From positions 270,024 through 334,023 of the forward strand of contig NZ_AFHG01000029.1 in NCBI RefSeq assembly GCF_000214035.2: a DNA stretch of 64,000 nucleotides, written 5' to 3'. The stretch is from Methyloversatilis universalis FAM5. Its GTDB lineage: Bacteria > Pseudomonadota > Gammaproteobacteria > Burkholderiales > Rhodocyclaceae. The position numbers and the translations under genes were made by a program. Under the pieces are notes generated by a model, which did not search any database, was not told the DNA's origin, and worked only from the letters and a program-made list of their open reading frames with translations. Of the stretch, positions 40,870 through 54,192 are shown one piece after another (position 1 is the stretch's first letter; each line of letters opens with the position of its first letter).

Positions 40870-42731
40870 TGGCCCTGCTGCAGATCGCCGAACCGGGCGA
40901 ATCCACCGCGCCGCACCAGCACCGGCTGGCTGTGGGCATAGACCTGGGCACCACGAATTCACTGGTCGCCACCGTGCGCAACAGCGTGCCGGTGGTGCTG
41001 AACGACGAAAAGGGCCGGGCGCTGCTGCCGTCCGTGGTGCGCTATATGGCCGATGGCACGACCGTGGTCGGTCACGCGGCGCAGGCCGCGCAGTCGCAGG
41101 ATCCGCGCAATACCGTGACTTCGGTCAAGCGCTTCATGGGACGCGGGCTGGCCGACGTCGCGCATGTCGAATCCATGCCCTACGTGTTCGAGGACGCGCC
41201 GGGCATGGTGCGCCTGCGCACCGCCCAGGGCGCGAAGAGCCCGGTCGAGGTGTCGGCCGACATTCTGCGTGCACTGCGCGTGCGTGCCGAGGCCAGCCTG
41301 GGCGGCCCGCTGACCGGCGCGGTCATCACGGTGCCGGCCTATTTTGACGACGCCCAGCGTCAGGCGACCAAGGACGCCGCGAAGCTGGCGGGGCTGGACG
41401 TGCTGCGCCTGCTGAACGAACCGACCGCGGCCGCCATCGCCTACGGCCTCGACAACGCGTCCGAAGGCATCTACGCGGTGTACGACCTGGGTGGCGGTAC
41501 CTTCGACATTTCCATCCTCAAGCTGTCGCGCGGCGTGTTCGAGGTGCTGGCCACCAACGGTGATGCCGCCCTCGGCGGCGATGATTTCGACCACCGTCTG
41601 TACTGCTGGCTGATCGAGGCGTCGCGGGTCAGTCCGCCCGGGCTGGAGGACATGCGGCTGCTGCACATGGAGGCGCGCCGCGCCAAGGAAGTGCTGAGCG
41701 CGCAGGACAGCGTGCATATCGGCCTGAAGCTGTCGTCCGGCGACGAGATCGATCTGACGCTCACCCGCGACCAGTTCGCCGAAATGACCCAGAAGCTGGT
41801 CGACAAGACCCTGGTCCCGACCCGCAAGGCGCTGCGGGATGCCGGTCTGGCGCCGGAAGACGTGAAGGGCGTGGTGATGGTGGGCGGCGCGACCCGCATG
41901 CCGCACGTGCAGCACGCGGTGGGCGAATTCTTCGGTCAGGAGCCGCTGACCAATCTGGACCCGGACAAGGTGGTGGCCATCGGCGCCGCCATCCAGGCCA
42001 ATGTGCTGGCGGGCAACCGCGCAGCCGGCGACGACTGGCTGCTGCTGGACGTGATTCCGCTGTCGCTGGGCCTGGAAACCATGGGCGGACTGGTCGAGAA
42101 GGTCATTCCGCGCAATGCCACGATTCCGACCGCACGCGCGCAGGAATTCACCACCTTCAAGGACGGCCAGACCGCGATGGCCATCCACGTGGTGCAGGGC
42201 GAGCGAGAACGGGTGAGCGACTGCCGTTCGCTGGCGCGTTTCGAACTGCGCGGCATCCCGCCCATGGTGGCCGGGGCGGCGCGCATCCGCGTGAGTTTCC
42301 AGGTCGATGCGGACGGTCTGCTGAGCGTCAGCGCCCGCGAAATGGGCACCGGCATCGAAGCGCGCATCGAGGTCAAGCCGAGCTATGGTCTCGGTGACGA
42401 CGAGGTCGCGCGCATGCTGAAGGACGGCTTCGAGCACGCGACCGAGGACATGGGCGCCCGTGCGCTGGCCGAACAGCGGGTCGAGGCCGAACGCCTGGGC
42501 GAAGCCACCCGCGCCGCGCTGGCCGCCGACGGCGACCTGCTGGACAGCACCGAGCGCGCAGACATCGACGCAGTGCTGGCCGAGCTGGCGAGCGCCGCAT
42601 CCGGTCAGGATGTCGCCGCGATCAAGAAGGCGCTGGATGCGCTGGGCCGGGCGACCGACGAGTTCGCCGCCCGCCGCATGAACCGCAGCATCCAGCGCGC
42701 GCTGGCCGGCCGCAGCGTCGAATCCCTGTAA
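40869..42731 (+). CDS. hscA: Hsp70-type chaperone HscA
   Basis: A 620-aa Hsp70. [17 protein letters not shown] opens the ATPase domain; [20 protein letters not shown] and [20 protein letters not shown] follow; linker and substrate domain [20 protein letters not shown]. It releases clusters from IscU at LPPVK. Length matches E. coli HscA (616 aa). Confidence 0.96.
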   Translation: MALLQIAEPGESTAPHQHRLAVGIDLGTTNSLVATVRNSVPVVLNDEKGRALLPSVVRYMADGTTVVGHAAQAAQSQDPRNTVTSVKRFMGRGLADVAHVESMPYVFEDAPGMVRLRTAQGAKSPVEVSADILRALRVRAEASLGGPLTGAVITVPAYFDDAQRQATKDAAKLAGLDVLRLLNEPTAAAIAYGLDNASEGIYAVYDLGGGTFDISILKLSRGVFEVLATNGDAALGGDDFDHRLYCWLIEASRVSPPGLEDMRLLHMEARRAKEVLSAQDSVHIGLKLSSGDEIDLTLTRDQFAEMTQKLVDKTLVPTRKALRDAGLAPEDVKGVVMVGGATRMPHVQHAVGEFFGQEPLTNLDPDKVVAIGAAIQANVLAGNRAAGDDWLLLDVIPLSLGLETMGGLVEKVIPRNATIPTARAQEFTTFKDGQTAMAIHVVQGERERVSDCRSLARFELRGIPPMVAGAARIRVSFQVDADGLLSVSAREMGTGIEARIEVKPSYGLGDDEVARMLKDGFEHATEDMGARALAEQRVEAERLGEATRAALAADGDLLDSTERADIDAVLAELASAASGQDVAAIKKALDALGRATDEFAARRMNRSIQRALAGRSVESL

Positions 42732-42755
42732 AAAGAAACGCATACCGAGACACGC

Positions 42756-43103
42756 ATGACCCAGATCGTTGTACTTCCCCACGTCGAACTGTGCCCGGAC
42801 GGCGCGGTGATCGACGCCGAACCCGGCACCTCCATCTGCGACGCGCTGCTGGCCCACGATATCGAGATCGAGCACGCCTGCGAGAAGTCCTGTGCCTGCA
42901 CCACCTGCCACGTGGTGGTGCGCGAGGGCTTCGCCAGCCTTGAGGCGGCCGAGGAGCTGGAAGAGGACATGCTCGACAAGGCCTGGGGGCTGGAGCCGAA
43001 TTCCCGCCTGTCCTGTCAGGCGCTGGTGGCCGAAACCCCGCTGGTGGTCGAGATTCCGAAATACACGATCAACATGGTCGGCGAAGGCGGCGGCCGGAAG
43101 TAA
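42756..43103 (+). CDS. fdx: Isc [2Fe-2S] ferredoxin
   Basis: A 115-aa adrenodoxin-type ferredoxin. Cluster cysteines C42, C48 and C51 in ACEKSCACTTC and the fourth in NSRLSCQALV. It donates electrons during cluster assembly on IscU. Position after hscA is the usual one. Confidence 0.95.
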   Translation: MTQIVVLPHVELCPDGAVIDAEPGTSICDALLAHDIEIEHACEKSCACTTCHVVVREGFASLEAAEELEEDMLDKAWGLEPNSRLSCQALVAETPLVVEIPKYTINMVGEGGGRK

Positions 43104-43114
43104 GGGGATACACG

Positions 43115-45065
<1,951 letters not shown>

Positions 45066-45076
45066 GGAGACACACC

Positions 45077-45919
45077 ATGAAGCTGTGCGGATTCGATGTC
45101 GGTCTCGACAAGCCCTTCTTCCTGATCGCCGGCCCCTGCGTGATCGAGTCGCGCGACATGGCCTTCGATACGGCCGGCAAGCTGAAGGAAATCACCGCCC
45201 GTCTGGGCATTCCCTTCATCTACAAGTCGTCCTTCGACAAGGCCAACCGCAGCTCGGGCAAGAGCTACCGTGGCCCCGGCATGGAGAAGGGCCTGGAAAT
45301 CCTGGCCGACGTGAAGCGCGAGCTGAACGTGCCGGTGCTGACCGACGTGCATACCGCGGAAGAAGCGCCGATCGTCGCGCAGTATGTCGATGTGCTGCAG
45401 ACGCCGGCCTTCCTGTGCCGCCAGACCGACTTCATCCACGCCTGCGCCGCCACGGGCAAGCCGGTGAACATCAAGAAGGGCCAGTTCATGGCGCCGGGCG
45501 ACATGAAGAACGTGGTCGACAAGGCGAAGGAAGCGAACGGCGGCGCGGACACCATCATGGTGTGCGAGCGTGGCGCCTCCTTCGGCTACAACAACCTCGT
45601 GTCCGACATGCGTTCGCTGGCCATCATGCGCAACACCGACTGTCCGGTGGTGTTCGACGCGACGCATTCGGTGCAGCTGCCGGGCGGGCAGGGCAGCTGT
45701 TCGGGTGGTCAGCGCGAGTTCGTGCCGGTGCTGGCGCGGGCTGCGGTGGCCGTGGGCATCGCCGGCCTGTTCATGGAAAGCCATCCGAATCCCGAAAAAG
45801 CGATGTCGGATGGCCCCAACGCATGGCCGCTGCCGATGATGGAAGCGCTGCTGACCCAGCTGCGCGACCTCGACGCCGTCACCAAGAAGCACGGATTCCT
45901 CGAATCCGCCTTCGCGTGA
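45077..45919 (+). CDS. kdsA: 3-deoxy-8-phosphooctulonate (KDO8P) synthase
   Basis: A 280-aa TIM-barrel enzyme ([20 protein letters not shown]). Motifs: [41 protein letters not shown], and [12 protein letters not shown]. It condenses PEP with arabinose-5-phosphate for lipopolysaccharide KDO. GAGGAGA ribosome-binding site, 11 bases after pyrG. Confidence 0.96.
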   Translation: MKLCGFDVGLDKPFFLIAGPCVIESRDMAFDTAGKLKEITARLGIPFIYKSSFDKANRSSGKSYRGPGMEKGLEILADVKRELNVPVLTDVHTAEEAPIVAQYVDVLQTPAFLCRQTDFIHACAATGKPVNIKKGQFMAPGDMKNVVDKAKEANGGADTIMVCERGASFGYNNLVSDMRSLAIMRNTDCPVVFDATHSVQLPGGQGSCSGGQREFVPVLARAAVAVGIAGLFMESHPNPEKAMSDGPNAWPLPMMEALLTQLRDLDAVTKKHGFLESAFA

Positions 45920-45954
45920 AGGTGCAGGGCGGCATAACAATTCAAACGCAATAA

Positions 45955-47265
<1,311 letters not shown>

Positions 47266-47283
47266 GCGGCAGGCACGGCGATC

Positions 47284-47571
47284 ATGGTGCGTCACTGGCC
47301 CACGCTGTTGCTGGTGGCACTGATCGCCGCGCTGCAGTACCCGCTCTGGCTCGGCAAGGGCGGGTGGCTGCAGGCATGGGAAGCGGAGCGCGCGCTGGAA
47401 GCCCAGCGCACGCTCAATACCCGGCTGGAGGCGCGCAACGTCGCGCTGGAAGCCGATGTAAAAGACCTCAAGACCGGCTTTGACGCGGTCGAGGAGCGCG
47501 CCCGCATCGAACTGGGCCTGGTCAAGCCGGGCGAAGCCTTCGTGCAGGTGCCGCGCAGCAACAAGCCCTGA
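47284..47571 (+). CDS. ftsB: Cell division protein FtsB
   Basis: A 95-aa single-pass protein. Transmembrane helix at about 5-20 (WPTLLLVALIAALQYPLWLG), periplasmic coiled coil (ERALEAQRTLNTRLEARNVA), and the conserved end ARIELGLVKPGEAFVQVP. Joins FtsL and FtsQ in the divisome. eno-ftsB linkage is common. The following 93 bp separate it from a convergent gene and contain no clear terminator. Confidence 0.93.
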   Translation: MVRHWPTLLLVALIAALQYPLWLGKGGWLQAWEAERALEAQRTLNTRLEARNVALEADVKDLKTGFDAVEERARIELGLVKPGEAFVQVPRSNKP

Positions 47572-47664
47572 CGCCGTCTCCGGTACCGACGTTTCACCGC
47601 CCGGGCCCGGAATCGCTCGCGCTCAGCGCCTGAATTCAGTCAGGCCGCTTTCTCCCGCTCCGTT

Positions 47665-48243
47665 TCAGATGTCACGCCGCAGCGTGCGCAGTCCGCTGAT
47701 GCGCGAGGCGAACCAGCCGCTGTCCAGCGCGTCGGTGCGCACATACTTGCCGCGCGTGCTCGGGGCGTGAATGAAGCGGCCCTCGCCGGCGTAGATGCCC
47801 ATGTGGGAATAGTGCTTGCCGTTGGTGTTGAAGAACACCAGATCGCCCGGCTTCAGCGCGGTGCGCTCGACCGGCCGCGACAGGCTGGCGATCTGCGCCG
47901 CGTTGTGCGGCAGCCTGAGACCGGCCACCTGCTCGAAAATCCAGCTCACCATGCCGCTGCAGTCCAGACCGCTGTCCGGATTGCGGCCGCCGAAGCGGTA
48001 GTGGTTGCCGATCAGGCCCAGCGCATAGATGACCGCGTCCTGGGCGTGGCTGTCGTCGGCCAGCTGCAGCGCGGCCGCGTTCTGCGGTGGCCGGGACGGC
48101 GACGGGACTGGCGCCGGTTCAGGCCGGGCCACCGGCGGTTCCGGCGTGCTGGCGGGCGGCGGCAGCGTGCCGCAGCCCGCCAGCAGCGTGGCCGCAGCGA
48201 GGGCAAGCGCGCGCAGCGGCAACCTGAACTTACCTGCGGTCAA
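47665..48243 (-). CDS. NlpC/P60 peptidoglycan endopeptidase lipoprotein
   Basis: A 192-aa protein with TTG start at 48243, overlapping the upstream gene by 14 bases. Signal LRALALAAATLLAGCGTLPP has lipobox LAGC; a proline-rich linker follows. The catalytic Cys is in SGLDCSGMVSWIFEQVAGLR, with His in HYSHMGIYAGE and RFIHAPS. Likely a Spr/MepS-type D,D- or D,L-endopeptidase anchored in the outer membrane. Confidence 0.88.
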   Translation of the reverse strand: MTAGKFRLPLRALALAAATLLAGCGTLPPPASTPEPPVARPEPAPVPSPSRPPQNAAALQLADDSHAQDAVIYALGLIGNHYRFGGRNPDSGLDCSGMVSWIFEQVAGLRLPHNAAQIASLSRPVERTALKPGDLVFFNTNGKHYSHMGIYAGEGRFIHAPSTRGKYVRTDALDSGWFASRISGLRTLRRDI

Positions 48244-48931
48244 TCTCGATCCGCCCGCTGATGTTCACGCTCACCCGCGACTCGCCGGCTTCGACTGGCA
48301 TGTCCGCCATCGCCGCCTCGGCCATGGCGACCTTGGCCCGCATCATCGGCCGCGGCGGCGGCATGCCCGAGGTGTTGTTCACATTCATGTGCAGCACCCG
48401 CCAGTTGCCGCCGAGCGAGGCCGCGACGATTTTCGCGCGTGCGTTGAAGGCGGCGATGGCATCGGTGATGGCGGCGTTCTCGGCGTCGCGCGCGGCGTCC
48501 TCGCTCGGTTCCAGCGTGAGCTGGCCGACCGCCATCTGCGTCTGCAGCTTGCCCAGCAGTTCCGACAGTGCGGCCTGGTCCTTGGATTCGAGCAGCAGTT
48601 CGGAGCGCATGCGCCAGCTTTCGATGGTGCGTCCGTTCTTGCCGTAGACCGGATAGGTCGAGGTGTTGCCGCTGCGCACCTTCACGCTGGAATAGGGTTT
48701 TGCAGCGGCCAGCGAGGACTGGATGACCGCATTCACCTTCTTTGCCAGCGCACCGGGCGTGGCGTCGCTTAATTCGATGAAGGCGGTCGCGCGTGCGAGG
48801 TCGTTCGGTGCGAAGCGTGAGGCGTCGGCGTTGAGATCGACCACGATGCCTTCGCGTCGCGGCGCCGGCGTGTCGGCCGCCTGGGCCGTGCTGATGCAGG
48901 CTGCGAGCAGCAGCCAGGGAAGATGTTTCAT
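48230..48931 (-). CDS. SIMPL-domain (DUF541) periplasmic protein
   Basis: A 233-aa protein with a Sec signal peptide (MKHLPWLLLAACISTAQAAD). The body fits the SIMPL/DUF541 pattern: IVVDLNADASRFAPNDLARA, AKKVNAVIQSSLAAAKPYSS VKVRSGN, and AFNARAKIVAASLGGNWRVL. Related proteins affect stress resistance or signalling in the periplasm; the specific role is unknown. Forms a small operon with the NlpC gene. Confidence 0.82.
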   Translation of the reverse strand: MKHLPWLLLAACISTAQAADTPAPRREGIVVDLNADASRFAPNDLARATAFIELSDATPGALAKKVNAVIQSSLAAAKPYSSVKVRSGNTSTYPVYGKNGRTIESWRMRSELLLESKDQAALSELLGKLQTQMAVGQLTLEPSEDAARDAENAAITDAIAAFNARAKIVAASLGGNWRVLHMNVNNTSGMPPPRPMMRAKVAMAEAAMADMPVEAGESRVSVNISGRIEIDRR

Positions 48932-49030
48932 GGGGCTCCCGCCGTCGTGATGACCGCGGAAGTATAGCCGGGTGGAATGAGGCGTATCCGCGGATGGCGC
49001 GGCCGCAGATGTTTCCGCGCGTGTCGGCGC

Positions 49031-49249
49031 TCAGCGCCGGCGGCGGATGTCGCGCTCCTCGTCCGCCTTGATGCGTACCGGCACGCGGGCGGGTTCGTCC
49101 GCGACCGCCGACAGCAGGGCCATGCCGAGCAGGGCCAGATAGCTGAGTACGGCGGCGCCGGCCGCTTCGCCATTGGCGGCGAGCATGACGGCGGGCAGCA
49201 CGTGGGCGCCGGTGAAGAAGAACTGGGTGCGCTGGCTCATGGCGGTCAT
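49031..49249 (-). CDS. Small membrane protein, 72 aa, unknown
   Basis: MTAMSQRTQFFFTGAHVLPA, then a hydrophobic GAAVLSYLALLGMALLSAVA helix and a very basic end (KADEERDIRRRR). One or two membrane segments. ATG at 49240 is an alternative start. Composition argues for a real gene but no family is recognised. Confidence 0.5.
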   Translation of the reverse strand: MTAMSQRTQFFFTGAHVLPAVMLAANGEAAGAAVLSYLALLGMALLSAVADEPARVPVRIKADEERDIRRRR

Positions 49250-49334
49250 CCGGATGAAGAGATCTTTCGGATTAACGACCGTGCAGGGGGCGGGCTTGAG
49301 CCTTGGTGACGATGCGAAACAGAGTGCGGAGCCG

Positions 49335-49865
49335 TCAGCCGCGTTTCACCTCGATCATGCTGTCGCGGTAGATCCTTGATTTGTCGACATAGCCGGCGGC
49401 GCTGCGCATCAGGCCGGCCACTTCCTCGTCGCTGAGCTGGCGCACCACGCGACCGGGCGAACCCAGCACCAGCGAGCGGTCCGGGATGACCCGGCCTTCA
49501 GGGATCAGCGCATTGGCGCCGATCAGGCAGTGCCGGCCGATCACCACCCGGTTCAGGATGACCGCGTGAATGCCGACCAGCGAGCCGTCGCCCACGGTGC
49601 AGCCATGCAGCATGGCGTGGTGGCCGATGGTCACGTCGCTGCCTATGGTGAGCGGTACGCCGTCATCGATGTGCAGGACCGCGCCATCCTGTACATTCGA
49701 GCGCTCGCCGATCGAGATGTGGTCGTTGTCGGCGCGGATGACCGCTCCGAACCACACGCTGGTGTCGGCTTTCAGTTCGGCGTCGCCAATGATGGTGGCG
49801 TTGGGCGCGATCCAGGTGCTCGGATGGACGACGGGCGCCTGACCGTCGAGGGCGTAGAGGCTCAT
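49335..49865 (-). CDS. Gamma-class carbonic anhydrase-like protein
   Basis: A 176-aa left-handed beta-helix protein ([20 protein letters not shown]). Zinc ligands as in the gamma-CA/PaaY/YrdA family: [30 protein letters not shown], with repeated hexapeptides ([20 protein letters not shown]). Activity as carbonic anhydrase is not certain for this subgroup. Bicarbonate supply would be useful next to a PEP-carboxylase serine cycle, but the link is speculative. Confidence 0.82.
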   Translation of the reverse strand: MSLYALDGQAPVVHPSTWIAPNATIIGDAELKADTSVWFGAVIRADNDHISIGERSNVQDGAVLHIDDGVPLTIGSDVTIGHHAMLHGCTVGDGSLVGIHAVILNRVVIGRHCLIGANALIPEGRVIPDRSLVLGSPGRVVRQLSDEEVAGLMRSAAGYVDKSRIYRDSMIEVKRG

Positions 49866-49997
49866 GCGGTATCCCGGTGGCCGCACCGTGAAGGTCCGGC
49901 GAAGATTTTGTGCAATGCAACCAGGGTCGCGATTGTACGCGCTTGCGGCGCTGGCCGCGCAAGCGGGGCAGGGCGGCCCCTTGAGAGGACGGATGAC

Positions 49998-50267
49998 ATG
50001 AACGAAGCGCTCGGCCGCTCGTTGGCCGATTTCGAGGCAGGACGCATCGACATGGATGCCCTGGTCGCCATCTGGCGCCGCCACGGTGTGGACGACACGG
50101 CGCTGCCGGCGAAATGGCGAGAGGTGCTCGACGGCCTGCTGATGCGGCTGGAGTCAGCCCGGCTGTTTTCGGGTGAAAGCTGTTCCTTCAGCCAGAGCGA
50201 ACTGCTGGCGACCATGCGCGAATGGCTGAACCGGGTGCAGGCCCAGGTCCAGGCGCAGCAGCAGTAA
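49998..50267 (+). CDS. Hypothetical protein, 89 aa
   Basis: Starts [20 protein letters not shown] at 49998 with GAGAGGA upstream. Helical, with [20 protein letters not shown] and a Gln-rich end ([10 protein letters not shown]). No family recognised. Divergent to the gamma-CA gene; its 3' end meets the terminator of the leftward serine-cycle operon. Confidence 0.6.
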   Translation: MNEALGRSLADFEAGRIDMDALVAIWRRHGVDDTALPAKWREVLDGLLMRLESARLFSGESCSFSQSELLATMREWLNRVQAQVQAQQQ

Positions 50268-50285
50268 GCCGGTCGGGCCGGCAAT

Positions 50286-50309
50286 AAAAAAGGGCGCCCG
50301 CAGGCGCCC
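50286..50309 (-). terminator. Terminator of the leftward serine-cycle operon
   Basis: On the minus strand GGGCGCC (50309-50303) pairs with GGCGCCC (50298-50292) around a 4-base loop and is followed by six T (50291-50286). It lies 25 bases after the fchA stop. Confidence 0.85.
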
Positions 50310-50334
50310 TGAACCCGATCAGTTACAGCGGAGG

Positions 50335-50964
50335 TCAGAGCTTGCTCTTGACCACCTCGACCACGCGGTCGGCTTCCGCCACCCACTTGGCCAGCAGTGC
50401 ATCGGTTTCGGCGCGGCGCGATGCGGCGAAATCGGCGTCCTTGATGCTCGGGACGTTGATATCGACGTTCAGCGCAGCCGAGCGCAGCGCGGCCAGCGCG
50501 GCCAGCGCGGCCACGCCGGCGTCGGACACCACATTGGTGTTGCCTTTCTCGGCGGCGACCCGCGACAGCGCGATCACGTCGGCGCAGGCGCGGGCGCAGG
50601 CCAGCGGTGCGTCAGTGGCCTTCTTCAGACCTTCCTGGATCGCGGCCGAGCGCGCAGCCTTCTGCTCGTCCGTGTCCTTCGGCAGACCGTAGGCCGCCAT
50701 CAGGCCGTCAAAGGCTTCGACGTCGGCGCGGATGAAGTCGGTCAGCCGGGTGCGCAGCGCTTCCGCCTTCGCCAGCAGATCCTTCATGTCGCCTTCGACC
50801 TCGACATAGGCCTTCTTGCCGATGGTGAGGTTACACACCATGCTCACCAGCGCGGCACCCATGCCACCCATGATGGCCGCGGCGCTGCCGCCGCCCGGCG
50901 TGGCTGCGCTGGAGGCCAGCTCGTCGAGGAAGGCGGTGACCGGCTTGTCCTTGATCTGGCTCAT
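50335..50964 (-). CDS. fchA: Methenyl-tetrahydrofolate cyclohydrolase FchA
   Basis: A 209-aa member of the cyclodeaminase/cyclohydrolase family. SSAATPGGGSAAAIMGGMGA is the folate-site motif, then MVCNLTIGKKAYVEVEGDMK and LNVDINVPSIKD. In methylotrophs this enzyme interconverts methenyl-H4F and formyl-H4F. It is 3 bases after mtdA, its partner enzyme, which supports FchA over an amino-acid cyclodeaminase. Confidence 0.9.
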   Translation of the reverse strand: MSQIKDKPVTAFLDELASSAATPGGGSAAAIMGGMGAALVSMVCNLTIGKKAYVEVEGDMKDLLAKAEALRTRLTDFIRADVEAFDGLMAAYGLPKDTDEQKAARSAAIQEGLKKATDAPLACARACADVIALSRVAAEKGNTNVVSDAGVAALAALAALRSAALNVDINVPSIKDADFAASRRAETDALLAKWVAEADRVVEVVKSKL

Positions 50965-50967
50965 CGC

Positions 50968-51828
50968 TCAGCCCACCATGGTTTTCGCCATCGCGTAGAT
51001 TTCCGACGCGTCGAGCGAAATGTCGTTGCTTTCGAACAGCTTGGCCACGCAGGCACGCTGCAGCGCGATCTTCAGTGCGCCGAAGCCGATGGCGCCGAAC
51101 ACGATCTTGCCGTGCTTGACCACGCCCTTGTCCATCATGTCCACGCCTTCGATGCCCAGCGGCGGTGTGGCGTTGGCGTCGGCGATCATTTCCAGCGTCG
51201 GGTTGTCCTTCCAGTGACGCTCTTCCAGCAGCTGGATGCCGCCGGCGCCGGTGGCGATCACCACGTTCGCGCCTCCGATGGCACGGGCACGGGCCTCGTT
51301 GTCGCCGGCTTCTGCAACGCCCACGTCGAGGTTGAAGTTGGCCTTGAGCTGCTTGGCCGCTTCTTCCGCGGTGGCGAGCTTGCGCGACACCAGCGTCACC
51401 GAGGCGCCTTCGCTGGCCAGCATCACCGCAGCGCGCGTACCGACCGGGCCGGTGCCGCCGAGGATGACCGCCTTCTTGCCCTTCAGCGAACCGCTGTGCG
51501 CCAGCCAGGCCACGCAGGCGGCTGCCGTCGTGTTCGAGCCGTTGGAATCCAGCATCACCGACACGCGGAAGTTGCCGAAGAAGCGCTTCTTGACCGCCTT
51601 GAACAGGGTTTCGCCCTCGGCCATGTTGCTGCCGCCGATGAAGATGGCGGTGTTCTTCTTGTCCTTCGGAGCGCGGGTGAAGATGGTGCCATCCACCATC
51701 GCGCCGACGTTGTGCGGATGCACGCCGCCGTAGCCGATCACGTGGTCCGCGCCGCCGTCGTGGCACACGACGCTGTCGAACACCGACGGATGTTCATCGG
51801 TATCGAACTGGTAAAGAAGCTTTTTCAT
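50968..51828 (-). CDS. mtdA: NADP-dependent methylene-H4F/H4MPT dehydrogenase MtdA
   Basis: A 286-aa enzyme (MKKLLYQFDTDEHPSVFDSV). VICHDGGADHVIGYGGVHPH-type substrate region and the nucleotide site KKAVILGGTGPVGTRAAVML with SRK after strand 2, which fits NADP. It oxidises or reduces methylene-H4F between formyl-H4F formation and serine synthesis. The start at 51828 precedes the conserved N-terminus. Confidence 0.93.
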   Translation of the reverse strand: MKKLLYQFDTDEHPSVFDSVVCHDGGADHVIGYGGVHPHNVGAMVDGTIFTRAPKDKKNTAIFIGGSNMAEGETLFKAVKKRFFGNFRVSVMLDSNGSNTTAAACVAWLAHSGSLKGKKAVILGGTGPVGTRAAVMLASEGASVTLVSRKLATAEEAAKQLKANFNLDVGVAEAGDNEARARAIGGANVVIATGAGGIQLLEERHWKDNPTLEMIADANATPPLGIEGVDMMDKGVVKHGKIVFGAIGFGALKIALQRACVAKLFESNDISLDASEIYAMAKTMVG

Positions 51829-51906
51829 TGTGATGTCTCGGATGTCTGGAAAGGTGGAATCCGCTGGCCGCACAGCCGACGGACCTTGCTGCGTGTCGCG
51901 CGGCGA

Positions 51907-52857
51907 TCAGGTCACCGTGTTGACCGGGCTGCCCTTGACGAAGGCTTCCGCGTTGTCGACCAGCTGGTCGGCCAGGAACTGCATCGCGCCGTCCGAGGCC
52001 CAGGCCACGTGCGGCGTCAGGATGAAGTTGGGCAGGCGCAGGTCGAGCAGCGGGTTGCCTTCCTTCGGCGGTTCCTTGGTCAGCACGTCGAAGCCGGCAC
52101 CGGCGATCACGCCTTCCTTCAGCGCGGTCACCAGGTCTTCTTCGTTGACCAGGCCGCCGCGGGCGGTATTGATCAGGATGGCGCTGCGCTTCATCTTGCG
52201 GAACTGTTCCATGCCGAACATGTTGCGGCTGTCGGCCGTCAGCGGGCAGTGCAGCGAAATGATGTCGGACTGGGCCAGCACCTCTTCGACCGGCGTGAAT
52301 TCCACGCCCGGCGCCTTCGGACCCGGATGGTCGGCGAACAGCACCTTCATACCGAAGCCGCGCGCGATCTTGGCGGTGCCCTGACCGAGCACGCCTTCAC
52401 CGAAAATGCCGATGGTGCTGTCGAACAGGTCGTAGATGGCGTGATCGAAGAAGCAGAACTGATCCACTTCCTGCCAGCGGCCGCGTTCGACGTCCTGACG
52501 GTAGGCGATGATGCTGCGACGCAGGGCCAGGATGAGCGCGAACGCATGTTCCGGCACGGTGTGCACCGCGTAGTTGCGGATGTTGGCGACCACGATGCCG
52601 CGTTCGCGGCAGGCCGGCACGTCGATCACGTCGTAGCCGGTGGCGGCGACGCCGATGTACTTCAGGTTCGGCAGCTGGGCCAGCACGTCGCCGCGCAGCG
52701 GCACCTTGTTGGTGAAGGCGACGGTGGCGTTCTTCAGACGTTCAACCACCTGTTCCGGCGAAGTCGTGTCGTACTCCTCCCAGGTGTGGTCGAAGGACGG
52801 GCGGCGGACGTTGGCCTTGAGCGTGGAGCGGTCCAGAAACACGACGTGATGCGACAT
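51907..52857 (-). CDS. hprA: Hydroxypyruvate reductase (glycerate dehydrogenase)
   Basis: A 316-aa D-2-hydroxyacid dehydrogenase. NAD site GIFGEGVLGQGTAKIARGFG, with an Asp in VLFADHPG that favours NADH; catalytic Arg in INTARGGLVNEEDL, and His in LTPHVAWASDG. In the serine cycle it reduces hydroxypyruvate from SgaA to D-glycerate. AAGGGAAGAG ribosome-binding site. Gene neighbours decide HprA over other family members. Confidence 0.93.
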   Translation of the reverse strand: MSHHVVFLDRSTLKANVRRPSFDHTWEEYDTTSPEQVVERLKNATVAFTNKVPLRGDVLAQLPNLKYIGVAATGYDVIDVPACRERGIVVANIRNYAVHTVPEHAFALILALRRSIIAYRQDVERGRWQEVDQFCFFDHAIYDLFDSTIGIFGEGVLGQGTAKIARGFGMKVLFADHPGPKAPGVEFTPVEEVLAQSDIISLHCPLTADSRNMFGMEQFRKMKRSAILINTARGGLVNEEDLVTALKEGVIAGAGFDVLTKEPPKEGNPLLDLRLPNFILTPHVAWASDGAMQFLADQLVDNAEAFVKGSPVNTVT

Positions 52858-52947
52858 GTTCTCTTCCCTTGTACTTATTGGATGTAAAAGGCCGGGCGAA
52901 CCCGGCCGAGCAGACACGCGAGCCCGCACGAGGCGGGCCGCCGCATA

Positions 52948-54138
52948 TTACTTGGCCTGCGGTGCGTGGGTGCGCCAGTAGGTCGACGCCGCGGCCACGC
53001 CCGAACCCGGGGTGACGTTGATGCCGTTGTCCAGCATGGACATTTCGGCGCCGGCGATCGCGCTCATCAGCGACAGGGCGTTCAGGTCGCCCAGGTGGCC
53101 GATGCGGAACACCTTGCCGGCAACCTTGGACAGGCCGGCGCCCAGCGACAGGTTGTACTTGGCGTAGGCGTTGCTGATCACCTTGGTCGCATCGAAGCCT
53201 TCCGGCACCAGGATGGCGCTGACCGTGTCCGAGTACCACTCGGGTGCCTTGGCGCACAGGTTCAGCTTCCAGCCTTCCTGGACAGCGGCGCGGACGCCGG
53301 AGGCCAGGTAGTTGTGGCGGGCGAAGATGTTTTCCAGGCCTTCTTCGAAGATGGTGTTCAGCGACTCACGCATGCCGTACAGCATCGGGATCGACGGCGT
53401 GTAGGGGAAGTAGCCGGTGGCGTTATTCTTCAGCATGTCGCCCAGGTCGAAGTAGCAGCGACGCGAGGTCGCGGTTTCCATCGCCTTCAGCGCCTTCGGG
53501 CTGACACCCAGAATGCCCATGCCGGCCGGCAGCATGAAGCCCTTCTGCGAACCGGACACTGCGCAGTCAACACCCCACTCGTCCATGCGGAAGTCGATCG
53601 ACACCAGCGAGGACACGGTATCGACCATCAGCAGCGCCGGGTGGTTGGCGTTGTTGATCGCCTTGCGGACACGGCCGATGTCGCTGGTCACGCCGGTGGC
53701 GGTTTCGTTCTGGCAGGCCAGCACGGCCTTGATCTTGTGCTCCTTGTCAGCGCGCAGGATCTCTTCGTACTGGTCGTACGGCACGCCGGTGCCCCATTCG
53801 CAGTCCAGCACCTGGACTTCGAAGCCCATGCGCTGCGCCATGTCGGCCCACAGGTGGCTGAACTGGCCGAAGCGCGAACACAGGATCTTGTCGCCCGGCG
53901 ACAGGGTGTTGGTCAGCGCGGCTTCCCACATGCCGGTGCCCGATGCCGGGAAGGTGAAGATGGTGCCTTCGGTGGTCTTGAACACCTTCTTCAGATCGGT
54001 CAGCACCGACAGCGCCAGTTCCGGGAACTTGGGCGAGCGGTGATCTTCCTGCGGCACGACCATGGCGCGAAGGATGCGCTCCGGCGTGTTGGTGGGACCC
54101 GGCACGTAGAGGTGATTGCGGCCAGCGATTCTAGACAT
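52948..54138 (-). CDS. sgaA: Serine-glyoxylate aminotransferase
   Basis: A 396-aa class V aminotransferase (MSRIAGRNHLYVPGPTNTPE). The PLP lysine is in AVSGSQKGFMLPAGMGILGV; FTFPASGTGMWEAALTNTLS and ETATGVTSDIGRVRKAINNA are family landmarks. It moves the amino group from serine to glyoxylate, giving hydroxypyruvate and glycine. Between glyA and hprA, matching pathway order. Confidence 0.95.
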   Translation of the reverse strand: MSRIAGRNHLYVPGPTNTPERILRAMVVPQEDHRSPKFPELALSVLTDLKKVFKTTEGTIFTFPASGTGMWEAALTNTLSPGDKILCSRFGQFSHLWADMAQRMGFEVQVLDCEWGTGVPYDQYEEILRADKEHKIKAVLACQNETATGVTSDIGRVRKAINNANHPALLMVDTVSSLVSIDFRMDEWGVDCAVSGSQKGFMLPAGMGILGVSPKALKAMETATSRRCYFDLGDMLKNNATGYFPYTPSIPMLYGMRESLNTIFEEGLENIFARHNYLASGVRAAVQEGWKLNLCAKAPEWYSDTVSAILVPEGFDATKVISNAYAKYNLSLGAGLSKVAGKVFRIGHLGDLNALSLMSAIAGAEMSMLDNGINVTPGSGVAAASTYWRTHAPQAK

Positions 54139-54192
54139 GGCGAAACTCCTTATTAATTGCTTGGATGGATTCGGGGTGGCTGACGGGCGCGC